Assembly (NCBI RefSeq): GCF_904846715.1
Contig: NZ_CAJHBU010000005.1
Location: 1 to 64,000 of the forward strand
Origin: Psychrobacter vallis
GTDB lineage: Bacteria; Pseudomonadota; Gammaproteobacteria; Pseudomonadales; Moraxellaceae
Length of the DNA stretch: 64,000 bases
Direction of reading: 5' to 3'
This document shows positions 44,316 to 53,735 of this stretch, piece after piece (the stretch's first letter is position 1; each line of letters starts with the position of its first letter). The translations under genes and the position numbers were made by a program. The notes under the pieces were generated by a model. The model did not search any database, had not been told where the DNA came from, and saw only the letters and a program-made list of their open reading frames with translations.

Positions 44316-45731
44316 TCAAGCGCTTTTTGACAAGGTTTTCTCTGTTTTCAGCGTGTCATTATCTAACAATACATCATCATTCGTTACTTTAAAGCCCGTC
44401 ACTGATTCTTGTAGTGCTGCCGCCATTTCGCTCAGCTCACCAATAGAGCGTGCGGTTGCCATCGTACCAGATGAAGTTTGTGAGGTAATGTCTTGAATAA
44501 TATTCATAGTGTGGGAGATGTGTCCAGCAGATTCAGCCTGCTGCAACGCCGCATTGGAGATGTTTTGAATCAAGTCCGCCAACGTATTAGAAACGCTCTG
44601 CACTTCTTCTAGTGCTTCACCCGCATCTTTTGCCAAACGAGCGCCGCGGACAACTTCGGAGGTTGTTGACTCCATCGACATAACTGCTTCGTTGGTATCT
44701 GCCTGAATGGTTTTCACCAATGTTTCAATCTGTTTGGTAGCGTTAGCTGAGCGCTCAGCAAGACGTTGAACCTCATCAGCAACCACAGCAAAGCCTCGAC
44801 CCGCTTCGCCAGCCATCGATGCCTGAATCGCAGCATTCAGTGCCAAAACGTTGGTCTGATCCGCAATATCATTAATCAAACCAACGATATCACCAATCTC
44901 TTGCGATGACTCACCCAGACGTTTGATACGTTTTGAGGTTTCTTGAATCTGATCTCGAATAACGTTCATACCTTCAATAGAACGTTGTACAACCTCTGCC
45001 CCATTATGAGCGATAGCAACTGAACGCTGGGCAACCGTCGCAGATTCTGATGCGTTATTTGATACTTGGTCAATGGACACAGTCATCTCATTAATAGCCG
45101 CTGACACACCCGCAATTTCTTGTGCCTGGTGTTCAGATGCTTCGGCAAGCTCAACCGCATTCATCTGTGTTTGCTCTGAAGATTGCGAAACACGATCTGC
45201 CGTGTTGTTAATAACCAATACTAACTGACGTAATTGGTCAATCGCAAAGTTCACTGAGTCAGCAATCGCGCCAGTAAAGTCCTCTGATACGGTCGCATTA
45301 ACCGTCAAATCCCCTTCTGCCAAATCACCCAATTCATCAAGTAAACGTAGAATGGCTATCTGGTTTCGTTCGTTTTCTTCTTGGATTTGACGCGCGCGCT
45401 CAGACTCTGCCTCTGATTCTTGACGGCGACGCAGTGTTTCTTTTTCAATAAGTACCCGTTCTGACCCACCGCGCTGCTTAAGTAATTGGTATGAAGCAAA
45501 CAGAATGCCTAATGCCCCTATTACAAATATTATTACTGGCAAAACAACAGCTTGATTAAAGTCAGCTAAATGCTGACTCACTGACGATAACGAATTGACC
45601 AGCCAAATCAGACAAGCCCCACTTAATAAAACAAAAACCCCCAATAACAATTTCCATAAGTTATTGGAATTATCGCTGTCAGCCATTGTCTTAGTCGTAC
45701 CAGTCACAGGTTTTTTTATAGCATCACTCAT
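44316..45731 (-). CDS. pilJ: PilJ, methyl-accepting chemotaxis protein of the Pil-Chp system
   Basis: A 471-residue chemoreceptor. Two membrane segments (about 26-45 and 67-85) are separated by only some 20 residues, so there is almost no periplasmic domain, unlike the long PilJ of Pseudomonas. A HAMP-like region ([13 protein letters not shown]) leads to a standard signalling hairpin: [38 protein letters not shown] near 305. It couples through PilI to ChpA. The start at 45731 has AAAGGAA upstream; an in-frame ATG at 45749 does not. Confidence 0.9.
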   Translation of the reverse strand: MSDAIKKPVTGTTKTMADSDNSNNLWKLLLGVFVLLSGACLIWLVNSLSSVSQHLADFNQAVVLPVIIFVIGALGILFASYQLLKQRGGSERVLIEKETLRRRQESEAESERARQIQEENERNQIAILRLLDELGDLAEGDLTVNATVSEDFTGAIADSVNFAIDQLRQLVLVINNTADRVSQSSEQTQMNAVELAEASEHQAQEIAGVSAAINEMTVSIDQVSNNASESATVAQRSVAIAHNGAEVVQRSIEGMNVIRDQIQETSKRIKRLGESSQEIGDIVGLINDIADQTNVLALNAAIQASMAGEAGRGFAVVADEVQRLAERSANATKQIETLVKTIQADTNEAVMSMESTTSEVVRGARLAKDAGEALEEVQSVSNTLADLIQNISNAALQQAESAGHISHTMNIIQDITSQTSSGTMATARSIGELSEMAAALQESVTGFKVTNDDVLLDNDTLKTEKTLSKSA

Positions 45732-45906
45732 CGTACGTATTCCTTTCAAACAATCGTCAAAGTCTTATCGTGACTGACTTTGACAATCGTACTGTTATAA
45801 AAAAAACAGTGATTAACAAAGCCTGTATGAATGCTGATATCCAACTGTATCATGTCATTCGCCATTATTTCATCGTTCTAATAACCAAATGTTTTATCAT
45901 CAACAG

Positions 45907-46437
45907 CTATATGGCAGCATTGGCATACTGCGAATCTTGGGCGAGCAAGCTTGGCATAAAAACGTACCAATCCTGTTCATTTTTCAAAAATTTACCATGA
46001 TTATAAGGCGCAAACGGCGAACTGGGCTCGACTGCTTCTGCACGGTATTGGTCACGAGTAAATTGCTCAATACCAATGACTTGATCGACTACCAGTCCTG
46101 AAAAGAAATTATCATGGTCGATAACAATGACTTTGCGTTGACTCATTTGCGTCAAGCGACTAGGAACCTGCAAAAACTGAGACAAATCTGTTATGGGTAA
46201 TAGACGTCCGCGTATATTGGCCATGCCAAGCATCCAAGGCTTTACTAAAGGCAAGCTTGTATACTCTGGCATGGCCAATACTTCTGATATTTGACCCATC
46301 GGAGCAACCAGTCGCTGTCCACCAATCTCAAATACCACACCTTGCCAGTCATACTCTTGTCCACCGCGGCGACCACTTTTGCGCGCGCGGGCCAAATCTG
46401 CTAAACGCAGAAGCTCAATAAATCCTCTGGATGCCAC
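45907..46437 (-). CDS. pilI: PilI, CheW-like coupling protein
   Basis: A 176-residue protein with a CheW domain: VVFEIGGQRLVAPMGQISEVLAMPEYTSLPLVKPWMLGMANIRGRLLPITDL (about 30-85), then VIVIDHDNFFSGLVVDQVIGIEQF. It links PilJ to ChpA. The start is GTG with GGAG seven bases upstream. It follows pilH by three bases, so the two are translated together. Confidence 0.9.
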   Translation of the reverse strand: MASRGFIELLRLADLARARKSGRRGGQEYDWQGVVFEIGGQRLVAPMGQISEVLAMPEYTSLPLVKPWMLGMANIRGRLLPITDLSQFLQVPSRLTQMSQRKVIVIDHDNFFSGLVVDQVIGIEQFTRDQYRAEAVEPSSPFAPYNHGKFLKNEQDWYVFMPSLLAQDSQYANAAI

Positions 46438-46440
46438 AAT

Positions 46441-46803
46441 CTACTCCATTACTTTGCGAATGATATTGACCAACCCACTTTCATCAACTGGCTTGGCCAT
46501 ATACTCTTTAGCACCTTGACGCTTACCCCAGACTCTGTCTGTTTCCTGATTTTTGGTACTGATCATAATCACGGGAATATGAGCGGTGGTTTTACCACGA
46601 GTGATTTTTCGAGTAGCTTGAAAGCCATTCATCTCAGGCATGACCACATCCATCAAGATAACATCTGGCAGATGATCCATGGCCATCTGACAGCCTTGCT
46701 CACCATTTGTCGCCTCTAATATTTTAAAATTATTTTTAGCAAGCAGGTCGCGAAATTTCGCCATTTCAGATGGCGAGTCGTCAATGACTAAGACGGTAGT
46801 CAT
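46441..46803 (-). CDS. pilH: PilH, CheY-like response regulator
   Basis: A 120-residue single receiver domain: acidic pair in VLVIDDSPSEM, phosphoacceptor aspartate in VILMDVVMPEMNG, threonine/serine in MISTKNQ and the lysine in MAKPVDE. In Pseudomonas PilH opposes PilG in twitching motility and cAMP control. AAAGGAAA precedes the start. Confidence 0.9.
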   Translation of the reverse strand: MTTVLVIDDSPSEMAKFRDLLAKNNFKILEATNGEQGCQMAMDHLPDVILMDVVMPEMNGFQATRKITRGKTTAHIPVIMISTKNQETDRVWGKRQGAKEYMAKPVDESGLVNIIRKVME

Positions 46804-47062
46804 AGTGATTTCCTTTCTTTTTCGAAGATATCCTTAAGGATATATTGATATATGATTGAGACAAACTGAGTAAAAGTAACCTGCCAAAATAAATGGCAAA
46901 ATGACTTTCCTCACAGTCGGGATTAAATATTGAGCCATTATCAGTTATGAAACCCGTACTAAATATATTTACTGTAACGCTAACCTATGAATATGCATCA
47001 ATCATGCCAATCCGTAAGGCTTAATTCAGTTGTGTATTTATAGATATACCTATCCATTCGTA

Positions 47063-47440
47063 CTAGCGATACTGATTGATTGCCTCAAACAACTCATCTT
47101 TACTAAATGGCTTCGTCAAGTACTCATCAGACCCAACGATACGACCTCTTGCTTTATCAAATAAGCCATCTTTAGACGACAACATAATTACAGGCTTATT
47201 GGCATAATCAGGATTGTTTTTTATCAGCGCACAAGTTTGATAACCATCTAAACGCGGCATCATAATGTCGACAAAGATAATATCTGGGTTATTATCAACA
47301 ATTTTTGCTAAAGCATCAAAACCGTCAATTGCGGTCACTACTTCACAACCAGCTTTTTGTAACAAAGTCTCTGCGGTACGGCGAATGGTTTTTGAGTCAT
47401 CAATTACCATCACTTTTAAGCCATCAAAATTATTTTCCAT
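47063..47440 (-). CDS. pilG: PilG, CheY-like response regulator
   Basis: A 125-residue receiver domain: VMVIDDSKTIRRTAETLL, VDIMMPRLDGYQTC, IMLSSKDGLFDKARG and the lysine in LTKPFSKDEL. The DKARG insertion and order first in the operon match PilG, which promotes pilus extension. The start at 47440 has AGGA eight bases upstream; the ATG at 47446 is too close to it. A 260-bp gap separates it from pilH. Confidence 0.9.
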   Translation of the reverse strand: MENNFDGLKVMVIDDSKTIRRTAETLLQKAGCEVVTAIDGFDALAKIVDNNPDIIFVDIMMPRLDGYQTCALIKNNPDYANKPVIMLSSKDGLFDKARGRIVGSDEYLTKPFSKDELFEAINQYR

Positions 47441-48128
47441 TATCATTGTCCTATAAACGACTATTTATGCGTAACGCTCTTTATTGATACAAATGATTAA
47501 CTGTTATCTCAACTTACCCTACCATTGATGATGGGATTGATAAGAACGGCTAAGTTTGCATTGCTATTTTCATGACAGTGAACTTTCCATCTATCAGTAT
47601 CTGCCTCTCAAACACAGCGTCAACATAAGTTACTATACGCACTTTCTTATTAATAAGCTTACTAAATTGAGCCTGTTTTTTATCTTTTTGGATGAATTAT
47701 TTCGCTTTTATACTCATGCATTGAAACCGTATTTGTTTCAGACGCAATTTACAGCGTCTCATAACAGCGTGATAATTATTATTGAAAATAAAAAGCCCAA
47801 ATCAGAAAAACCCTCAGTTTTATGATGTTTTTGTATTATATAGAAGCGATAATCACATTGCTGGATAATTTTGTTTTGTAATAAAAATGTACAGTCTATT
47901 TCGTTATGTTTGTTTTATCACAGTTATCGACCTTTTTCCAGTCATTAGTGAATCAATGTTCGCACTGATCAGTAATATTTTCGACCGACTCACTTTATTG
48001 GACTCTATACTTTGACTATCTGTATGGATTAATAGCCTTATTTTCCTAAGTGTCATCCATATTGGGCAATTGTTTCACCTCATTGCAATTCACTATATAA
48101 TAAAACCATGATTATTCTGGTGACTGCT
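47441..48128. promoter_or_regulatory. Divergent intergenic region, pil-chp operon and HlyD-like gene
   Basis: About 690 bp, AT-rich. It should hold the pilG promoter on the left and the promoter of the HlyD-like gene on the right. The open frame at 47556-47825 has no ribosome site and no recognisable composition, so I do not call it a gene. Confidence 0.4.
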
Positions 48129-49388
48129 ATGACAGCTTCTAAAATTTTAAAAAACAGCATCTATTTGCTCAGTGCTTTATTGCTTGCTGCCTGTCAGCCA
48201 TCACCGCCGACTGATGAACCAGTCACGTCCGAAAACAGTGCCACCGTAGACACTCCCGTTATCATTACTGCCGATAGCGTTACCATGACACCCGATCATA
48301 TCTTGAGCATAAAGCCTTCGCGTTATCAGCCAAGTTTGGGGTTACAAGGCCGTATCGAACCCATCAAACAGACCAAGCTTATTGCAGCGCATCCACTTGA
48401 TGTCGAAAAAGTACTGGTCACTAAAGGTCAATGGGTGGAAAAAGGTATGCCTTTAGTGATTGTGCGACGTTTGGCTACCGCAGACATCCCCTCTTCGGTA
48501 ACCGAACAGTCTGATCGAGAGAATGCATTGGCTAGCGATGCAGATGATACCCAATCAAAAGACAAACAAGAAAAAAACACCACGCTCAATTCTGAATTGG
48601 CCCAGCCTACAACTGAAGACAGTACGGCGCCCATAAACAATACGGTAACCACAAAAAGCACCTCACCTGATAAGAAAGATCCACTAAAAGCAGAGCCTGC
48701 CACAAATGACAACTCTCGTGCAGATACGGTAAATGCCAGCGACAGTGCAACGAATTCGACATCACCGTATACTTTAGTCACGGTCCGTGCCAGCTTTTCA
48801 GGGCGCGTAGAAGACTTATATATCAAAACAGGCCAAACACTAACGGCGCGCACACCGCTATTACGACTGAGTGATGAGACGCAATTACATTTTATCGCGA
48901 CCCTACCTATTCAAGCAGAACCGCAGCTCTCGGTTGGTCAGACCGTGAACTTTACTGCTGAAGGACTGTCGGACAAATTTACTGGTCAGGTCAGTAAACT
49001 GACAGCGACCAGCCAGCCTAAAAAACTTTTGGTTTATGTGGAAGTGGTCGAAAATAAGACCAGTCGTGACATGTTGATGCCAGATATGAAGGTCACGGGA
49101 CGCGTTGATTACGGTCAAATAGATGTAGGTACAGTTGTGCCTAAGCGCGCACTTCATGATGTTGACTTGACAGAATTACAAAAGCCACCATATAAACCGC
49201 TTAGCCCTTTGACCGCTAACGTGTGGATTATTGGACAAGATCAGCGTTTGATTCGCCGGCCTATTGAGGTAGTTGAGTACAGCCCCATTACAGACCAATA
49301 TTTAATTGCGGGTATTAGTAACGACAGCTTAATTTGCTTAGCTGATTTACCGGTTGATTCTAAAGGCAAAAAAGTCATTGTTTCATAG
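48129..49388 (+). CDS. Orphan HlyD/RND-type periplasmic adaptor lipoprotein
   Basis: A 419-residue lipoprotein (lipobox LAAC near residue 21). The first half of a biotinyl-lipoyl domain is LDVEKVLVTKGQWVEKGMPLVIV (about 88-110) and the second half is ASFSGRVEDLYIKTGQTLTARTPLLRL (about 220-247). Between them, where a coiled-coil hairpin is usual, is an 85-residue low-complexity stretch rich in serine, threonine, aspartate and lysine. A beta-barrel and membrane-proximal region follow. No inner-membrane pump gene is adjacent. The start at 48129 is preferred since it opens into the signal; 48108 is possible. Confidence 0.75.
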   Translation: MTASKILKNSIYLLSALLLAACQPSPPTDEPVTSENSATVDTPVIITADSVTMTPDHILSIKPSRYQPSLGLQGRIEPIKQTKLIAAHPLDVEKVLVTKGQWVEKGMPLVIVRRLATADIPSSVTEQSDRENALASDADDTQSKDKQEKNTTLNSELAQPTTEDSTAPINNTVTTKSTSPDKKDPLKAEPATNDNSRADTVNASDSATNSTSPYTLVTVRASFSGRVEDLYIKTGQTLTARTPLLRLSDETQLHFIATLPIQAEPQLSVGQTVNFTAEGLSDKFTGQVSKLTATSQPKKLLVYVEVVENKTSRDMLMPDMKVTGRVDYGQIDVGTVVPKRALHDVDLTELQKPPYKPLSPLTANVWIIGQDQRLIRRPIEVVEYSPITDQYLIAGISNDSLICLADLPVDSKGKKVIVS

Positions 49389-49690
49389 CCATTCATGCTT
49401 ACAGTTACATTGTGTAGAAACATTAACAAAGGCTCTCTTGTTTTGTAACTGCATAATTAGGCAATATGACCGTATTATATATCATATACCGAGTATTTAG
49501 CCGTCTGTGTCTCGCCAGATAAACGCCCAAACACAAAAAGTTAATAAATTATTGGAAAATTTAGAGAGTTGATCGCTTATTTAGAGAGTTGATCGTTTAA
49601 ATGCTTGAGAAGCTGATGTACTTATCATGATATAAAACAGTAGAGCACGTTAAGTTTTGACAAACCATAACAACAACTAGAGGATAAACC
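49389..49690 (+). promoter_or_regulatory. Response-regulator leader with a 20-bp tandem direct repeat
   Basis: ATTTAGAGAGTTGATCG occurs twice, at 49559-49575 and 49579-49595, with a 20-bp period, about 95 bp before the response regulator gene. OmpR-type regulators bind direct repeats, so autoregulation is a fair guess. The remainder of the 300-bp gap shows nothing clear. Confidence 0.5.
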
Positions 49691-50413
49691 ATGAGCAAGC
49701 AAATTTTATTAATTGAAGATGATCCCGATTTAGCTGAATTAATCAGCGACTACCTGACAATGAACTATTATGATGTGCATCATGCAGGACTCGGTCAGGA
49801 AGGGCTTGATTTATTAGATACCAAAGAGCGTGATATCGACTTGGTCGTGCTTGATTTAATGCTACCTGATATGGACGGCATGCAAGTATGTCAAAAAATC
49901 CGTGGCAATAAAAACAACATGACCAATAAAGTACCAATTATCATGCTGACCGCAAAAGGTGATACGACAGATCGCGTACTAGGTCTTGAGATGGGTGCGG
50001 ATGATTACATCGCTAAGCCTTTTGAGCCACGTGAGCTTCTCGCGCGTATTCGCGCTGTTATTCGTAGGCATGAACAGCCCAATCAAGCAGACAGCCAATC
50101 AGACAGCTTAACTTTTGGTCGTTTGAGTGTATTCCCTGATAGTCATGAAGTGACTATCGATGATGAACCAGTACGTTTGACAACGCATCAATTCCAATTA
50201 TTGCATTACTTTGCCACCCATTCTGGCAAAGTCTTAAATCGCGAGCAGCTTTGGCAAGCCATGCCAAATGATGACAGCTCAGACAACATTGATCGCGCGA
50301 TTGACGTGCATATCTCACGTCTGCGTGCTTTAATTGAAGACAATCCGCGCCAGCCAAAACGTATTATTACCGTACGCGGTGTTGGTTATCAATTTGCCAC
50401 TGATCAAGTTTGA
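49691..50413 (+). CDS. OmpR/PhoB-family response regulator
   Basis: A 240-residue regulator. The receiver domain has the acidic pair in LIEDDPDLAEL, the phosphoacceptor aspartate in VVLDLMLPDMDG (about 55) and the lysine in IAKPFEPRELL. The C-terminal winged helix includes VRLTTHQFQLLHYFATHSGKVLNREQLW and RAIDVHISRLRALIEDNPRQPKRIITVRGVGYQF. Its kinase partner is the next gene. AGAGGATAAACC precedes the start. The regulon cannot be told from the sequence. Confidence 0.92.
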   Translation: MSKQILLIEDDPDLAELISDYLTMNYYDVHHAGLGQEGLDLLDTKERDIDLVVLDLMLPDMDGMQVCQKIRGNKNNMTNKVPIIMLTAKGDTTDRVLGLEMGADDYIAKPFEPRELLARIRAVIRRHEQPNQADSQSDSLTFGRLSVFPDSHEVTIDDEPVRLTTHQFQLLHYFATHSGKVLNREQLWQAMPNDDSSDNIDRAIDVHISRLRALIEDNPRQPKRIITVRGVGYQFATDQV

Positions 50414-50518
50414 TCACAGAAATCACTGACTTATTGAGCAAATAATCATACGGTTTATTTCATAATATAAAGTAAATCGTATGAGCCAATATAAGAGTCT
50501 GACAATAGAGATGGTTTA

Positions 50519-52702
50519 ATGCAGCAGTTGGGATTCCGTTCGGTATTTGCTAAGCTATTTGCCAGCGTGATGCTGGCACTTATTTTGTTTGCCGTCGCTA
50601 TGGTGTTATTGACACAGCTTGTGCACGATAAAGATGCAGGTATCCGCTCAGAAGTCTTGGCCACACAGATTCTGGGACAAATAGACCCATTTCTGCACGA
50701 GCTGAACATCTCCGTTAGTAAAGACAACCGTTTACAGTCACGCTTTATGCTAGCTGTCGTCAAAAAAAGCTTTGATATTTTTGATGAGTCATTACAAGCA
50801 AAGATGGGCTTGTATGACAGCGAAGGTCGGTTGCTGATGCAAACAGACAATAGCGATTTACCGCTAGAGCTGCCAGAACCGCCTTCTCTACTATCACGCG
50901 TTTTTCCTTCATTTACAGACACGCCTCCTACCAAACAAGCCCAAGTGTATAGCAGTACAGGCTATACGCTTTTGTACGAGTCACGCTTGCCACCCAAAAA
51001 GCCAGTACTCTCTGCCGCCTTAAATTTATTCACTGGTACGCTACTACTGCTGATCATTATGGCAGGTGTACTATGGTGGATTGCCCGTACCATCACATGG
51101 CGTATCAATCAGATGAGTCAACAGATGGCACAGTTGGGTGATGGCGACTTTACGGTGCGCGTTAATGCTCGCGGTAATGATGAGATTGCCTCATTGGCAC
51201 GCGGATTTAACCAAGCGGCGCAAAAGATCGAACACCTTATCGATGCCAATAACTTATTATTAGCACATGCCTCTCATGAACTGCGCACCCCCATCACTCG
51301 CATTCGCTTACAAATCGAGATGATGGATATGCTGACGGGCGCGCTACCCGCAGACACCAAAGCAAAATTCGATAAACGTGCGCAAGCGATTAATCGTGAT
51401 TTATCTGGACTCAATGATCTGGTAGAGAGCATTTTATTGGTCAGTCGTTTAGATGCTGGCCATGCCTTACAGCAAGTTGAAAATTTGGATTTGTATCAGC
51501 TAGTGAACCAAGAGCGGCAACATTATCCTGAAGCCACGCTGATTGGCGAGCACATCGTTATTGATGGTCAATCATCCATGTTGACTCATCTGATTCGCAA
51601 TTTATTAACCAATGCCATGCTACATGGTAAACCGCCAGTGACTGTATTGCTGTATGGGGTTCAGAGTATTGATGAGGCCGGCACCGTTCCTGATTATCTA
51701 TTGCAAACAGTGCTTTGTAGTAGTTTTGCTGATTATAATAATTCAGACTTTGCATCTTATGATCAACAGAGTGATATCAACGAAGATGTGTCGCAACACC
51801 CATTGAGTTTAGACGAATCCGCTACTTCTAATACGATTGATAACGTTAAATCTGAGAAAACAGATTCGACCCCTTTATTGCCAGCACCACCTATTTATAA
51901 AAATGGGGAAAGTATGGCGACTAATGGCGATAGTGAGGGAGAGGTTAGGCTAGATATTGATAGTAGCACTGATGCTGAGAGTCCTACCAGTGTGGTATCA
52001 CCAGTATCTACCTCTTCTAATACTGCAAAGGATTTGGATGCTGTACAAAAATCAGAAAAAAGTAGCCCTATAAACGAAACCACTAGCCATGAAACCACGA
52101 GCACCTCATCATTGTTCGCTAACTATTATAGCTTCACCACTGATTTGACTGACAGAATAAAAAAGGTCATGTGGAAAGCCGTTCCTGACTCTGAAGCGAG
52201 TAACTACTCTAAAAGTGCAGTCACTAGCGATACGACGTCTAAGCCTAGAACCAGAATAACGAGTGGAAATATCAGTGCACGCAAAAATGATGAAGCTCCT
52301 AAAACAGACAAAACTATGGTTGATTCAACTGTCATTAAAAACGATGCTAAGCCCAACGTTCAAAATGAGATTGAGACAGCGAGTGCACCCCGTAAAGAAA
52401 GCTTATTTGCCAAGCATATAAAGAAAGCCAAAGCCGAACCTGTACGCTCATTACCAAAATATGCGGTATTAGCCGTCATTGATGAAGGCACGGGCATTCC
52501 TGAAGACAAACGCGAAGAGGTATTTAGCCCATTCGTACGCTTACAACAAAAAAATAAAGGCTCTGGTTTGGGATTATCTTTGGTTTCACAAATCGTCACT
52601 GCCCATCAAGGGCGTATCCTCACCGATACTCTGAATGGTCATACCAGATTTTTAGTTGTTATACCAGTCAATCACGATCCTCATTATCATCAGCATAATT
52701 AG
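50519..52702 (+). CDS. Sensor histidine kinase with ATPase domain split by a long insert
   Basis: A 727-residue membrane kinase, partner of the preceding regulator. Membrane segments are near residues 11-35 and 170-190 with a periplasmic part between; HAMP follows. The H box is LLAHASHELRTPITRIRLQIE near 247 and the N box HLIRNLLTNAMLHG near 357. Then, from about 380 to 640, comes a 260-residue hydrophilic stretch rich in serine, threonine, aspartate and lysine. The ATPase domain resumes with VIDEGTGIPEDKR near 652 and GSGLGLSLV. The frame is uninterrupted, so this is an insertion in the ATP-lid part of the fold, not a frameshift. Confidence 0.88.
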   Translation: MQQLGFRSVFAKLFASVMLALILFAVAMVLLTQLVHDKDAGIRSEVLATQILGQIDPFLHELNISVSKDNRLQSRFMLAVVKKSFDIFDESLQAKMGLYDSEGRLLMQTDNSDLPLELPEPPSLLSRVFPSFTDTPPTKQAQVYSSTGYTLLYESRLPPKKPVLSAALNLFTGTLLLLIIMAGVLWWIARTITWRINQMSQQMAQLGDGDFTVRVNARGNDEIASLARGFNQAAQKIEHLIDANNLLLAHASHELRTPITRIRLQIEMMDMLTGALPADTKAKFDKRAQAINRDLSGLNDLVESILLVSRLDAGHALQQVENLDLYQLVNQERQHYPEATLIGEHIVIDGQSSMLTHLIRNLLTNAMLHGKPPVTVLLYGVQSIDEAGTVPDYLLQTVLCSSFADYNNSDFASYDQQSDINEDVSQHPLSLDESATSNTIDNVKSEKTDSTPLLPAPPIYKNGESMATNGDSEGEVRLDIDSSTDAESPTSVVSPVSTSSNTAKDLDAVQKSEKSSPINETTSHETTSTSSLFANYYSFTTDLTDRIKKVMWKAVPDSEASNYSKSAVTSDTTSKPRTRITSGNISARKNDEAPKTDKTMVDSTVIKNDAKPNVQNEIETASAPRKESLFAKHIKKAKAEPVRSLPKYAVLAVIDEGTGIPEDKREEVFSPFVRLQQKNKGSGLGLSLVSQIVTAHQGRILTDTLNGHTRFLVVIPVNHDPHYHQHN

Positions 52703-52945
52703 GTCAAACAAGCATTTTTTTCGACGCTCTTCTTGCAACTCATATTCTTTAAAGTCCTTTTCATTAATAGCTATTAATCATAAGCGGTGCACGGATGCGA
52801 ATATCCAAAGTGCTCGATAATATGCTATATTAGCGCCCCTTGTTATAGGGTTATTGACTGTTGTTTTCTAATTGGCTGCTTATATTGTAAAAAAGGCTGA
52901 TAACACGTTTATAACTATTAAAAATTATTGAATTTTGAGCCCGCC

Positions 52946-53716
52946 ATGAATGACATGATTGTCTTAAACGATGTGACCAAAAGTTTTTTAAGCGACCGCT
53001 CAATCAAAGATAAAGACGGCAAACCGCATTGGTTTACTGCTGTTGAGCCAACCTCTCTGTCTATTCAGCAAGGCGAAATATTTGGCCTCATGGGCTATTC
53101 GGGTGCAGGCAAGTCTACTTTGTTACGCCTGATTAATATGCTTGAGCGCCCAGATTCTGGTCAAGTCATTATCGATGGCACCGACTTAACCACATTGTCT
53201 GCCAGTGAGTTGCGTATCGCTCGGCATAATATTGGTATGATTTTTCAGCAATTTAACCTAATGTCCAATCGTACCGTCTTTGATAACGTGGCTTTTAACT
53301 TAACTGTTTCGGGCTATCCGAGCCGTGACATTCACAAACGTGTCATGGACTGTCTTGCGATTGTAGATTTGACAGATCGTGCTGGTCATTATCCTGCGCA
53401 GCTATCAGGTGGACAAAAACAGCGGGTTGGTATTGCGCGAGCGATTGCCCCAAGTCCAAAAGTATTGTTGGCCGATGAGCCGACCAGTGCGCTTGATCCG
53501 GCCACGACCCGCAGCTTGCTCACTTGTCTGCGTGATATTAATGAGCAACTGGGCGTAACCATTGTGATTGTCACTCATGAAATGAGTGTGATTCGTCGGC
53601 TTTGTAATCGCACAGCGTTATTGCATCAAGGGCAACTGTTAGAAGTGGCAGAAGTAAGAGACGGTCTGATTCAGGCAAATACTCCGATTGGTAAAGGTTT
53701 GGTCGTTGAGGACTAA
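52946..53716 (+). CDS. metN: Methionine ABC transporter ATPase (MetN-like, short form)
   Basis: A 256-residue ABC ATPase. Walker A is GYSGAGKSTLLRLINMLERP, the Q loop is MIFQQFNLM, the signature LSGGQKQRVGIARAIA and Walker B VLLADEPTSALDP. Identity as MetN rests on the strong match in this core and on metI and metQ following. It ends soon after the nucleotide-binding domain, so the C-terminal NIL/ACT regulatory domain of E. coli MetN, which senses methionine, is absent. There is an extra 12-residue insert (IKDKDGKPHWFT) near the N-terminus. The start at 52946 is used; TTG at 52928 lies upstream. Confidence 0.85.
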   Translation: MNDMIVLNDVTKSFLSDRSIKDKDGKPHWFTAVEPTSLSIQQGEIFGLMGYSGAGKSTLLRLINMLERPDSGQVIIDGTDLTTLSASELRIARHNIGMIFQQFNLMSNRTVFDNVAFNLTVSGYPSRDIHKRVMDCLAIVDLTDRAGHYPAQLSGGQKQRVGIARAIAPSPKVLLADEPTSALDPATTRSLLTCLRDINEQLGVTIVIVTHEMSVIRRLCNRTALLHQGQLLEVAEVRDGLIQANTPIGKGLVVED

Positions 53717-53735
53717 TGAGGCAGGAGAAATAGAT

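Noticed and set aside
47556..47825. 89-codon ORF in the pilG upstream region
   Set aside because: No ribosome site, unusual composition and no family resemblance; it lies in a promoter region.
49397..49455. Hairpin after the HlyD-like gene (CAGTTACA / TGTAACTG)
   Set aside because: The eight-base arms are about 35 bases apart and no T-run follows, so it is not a credible terminator.
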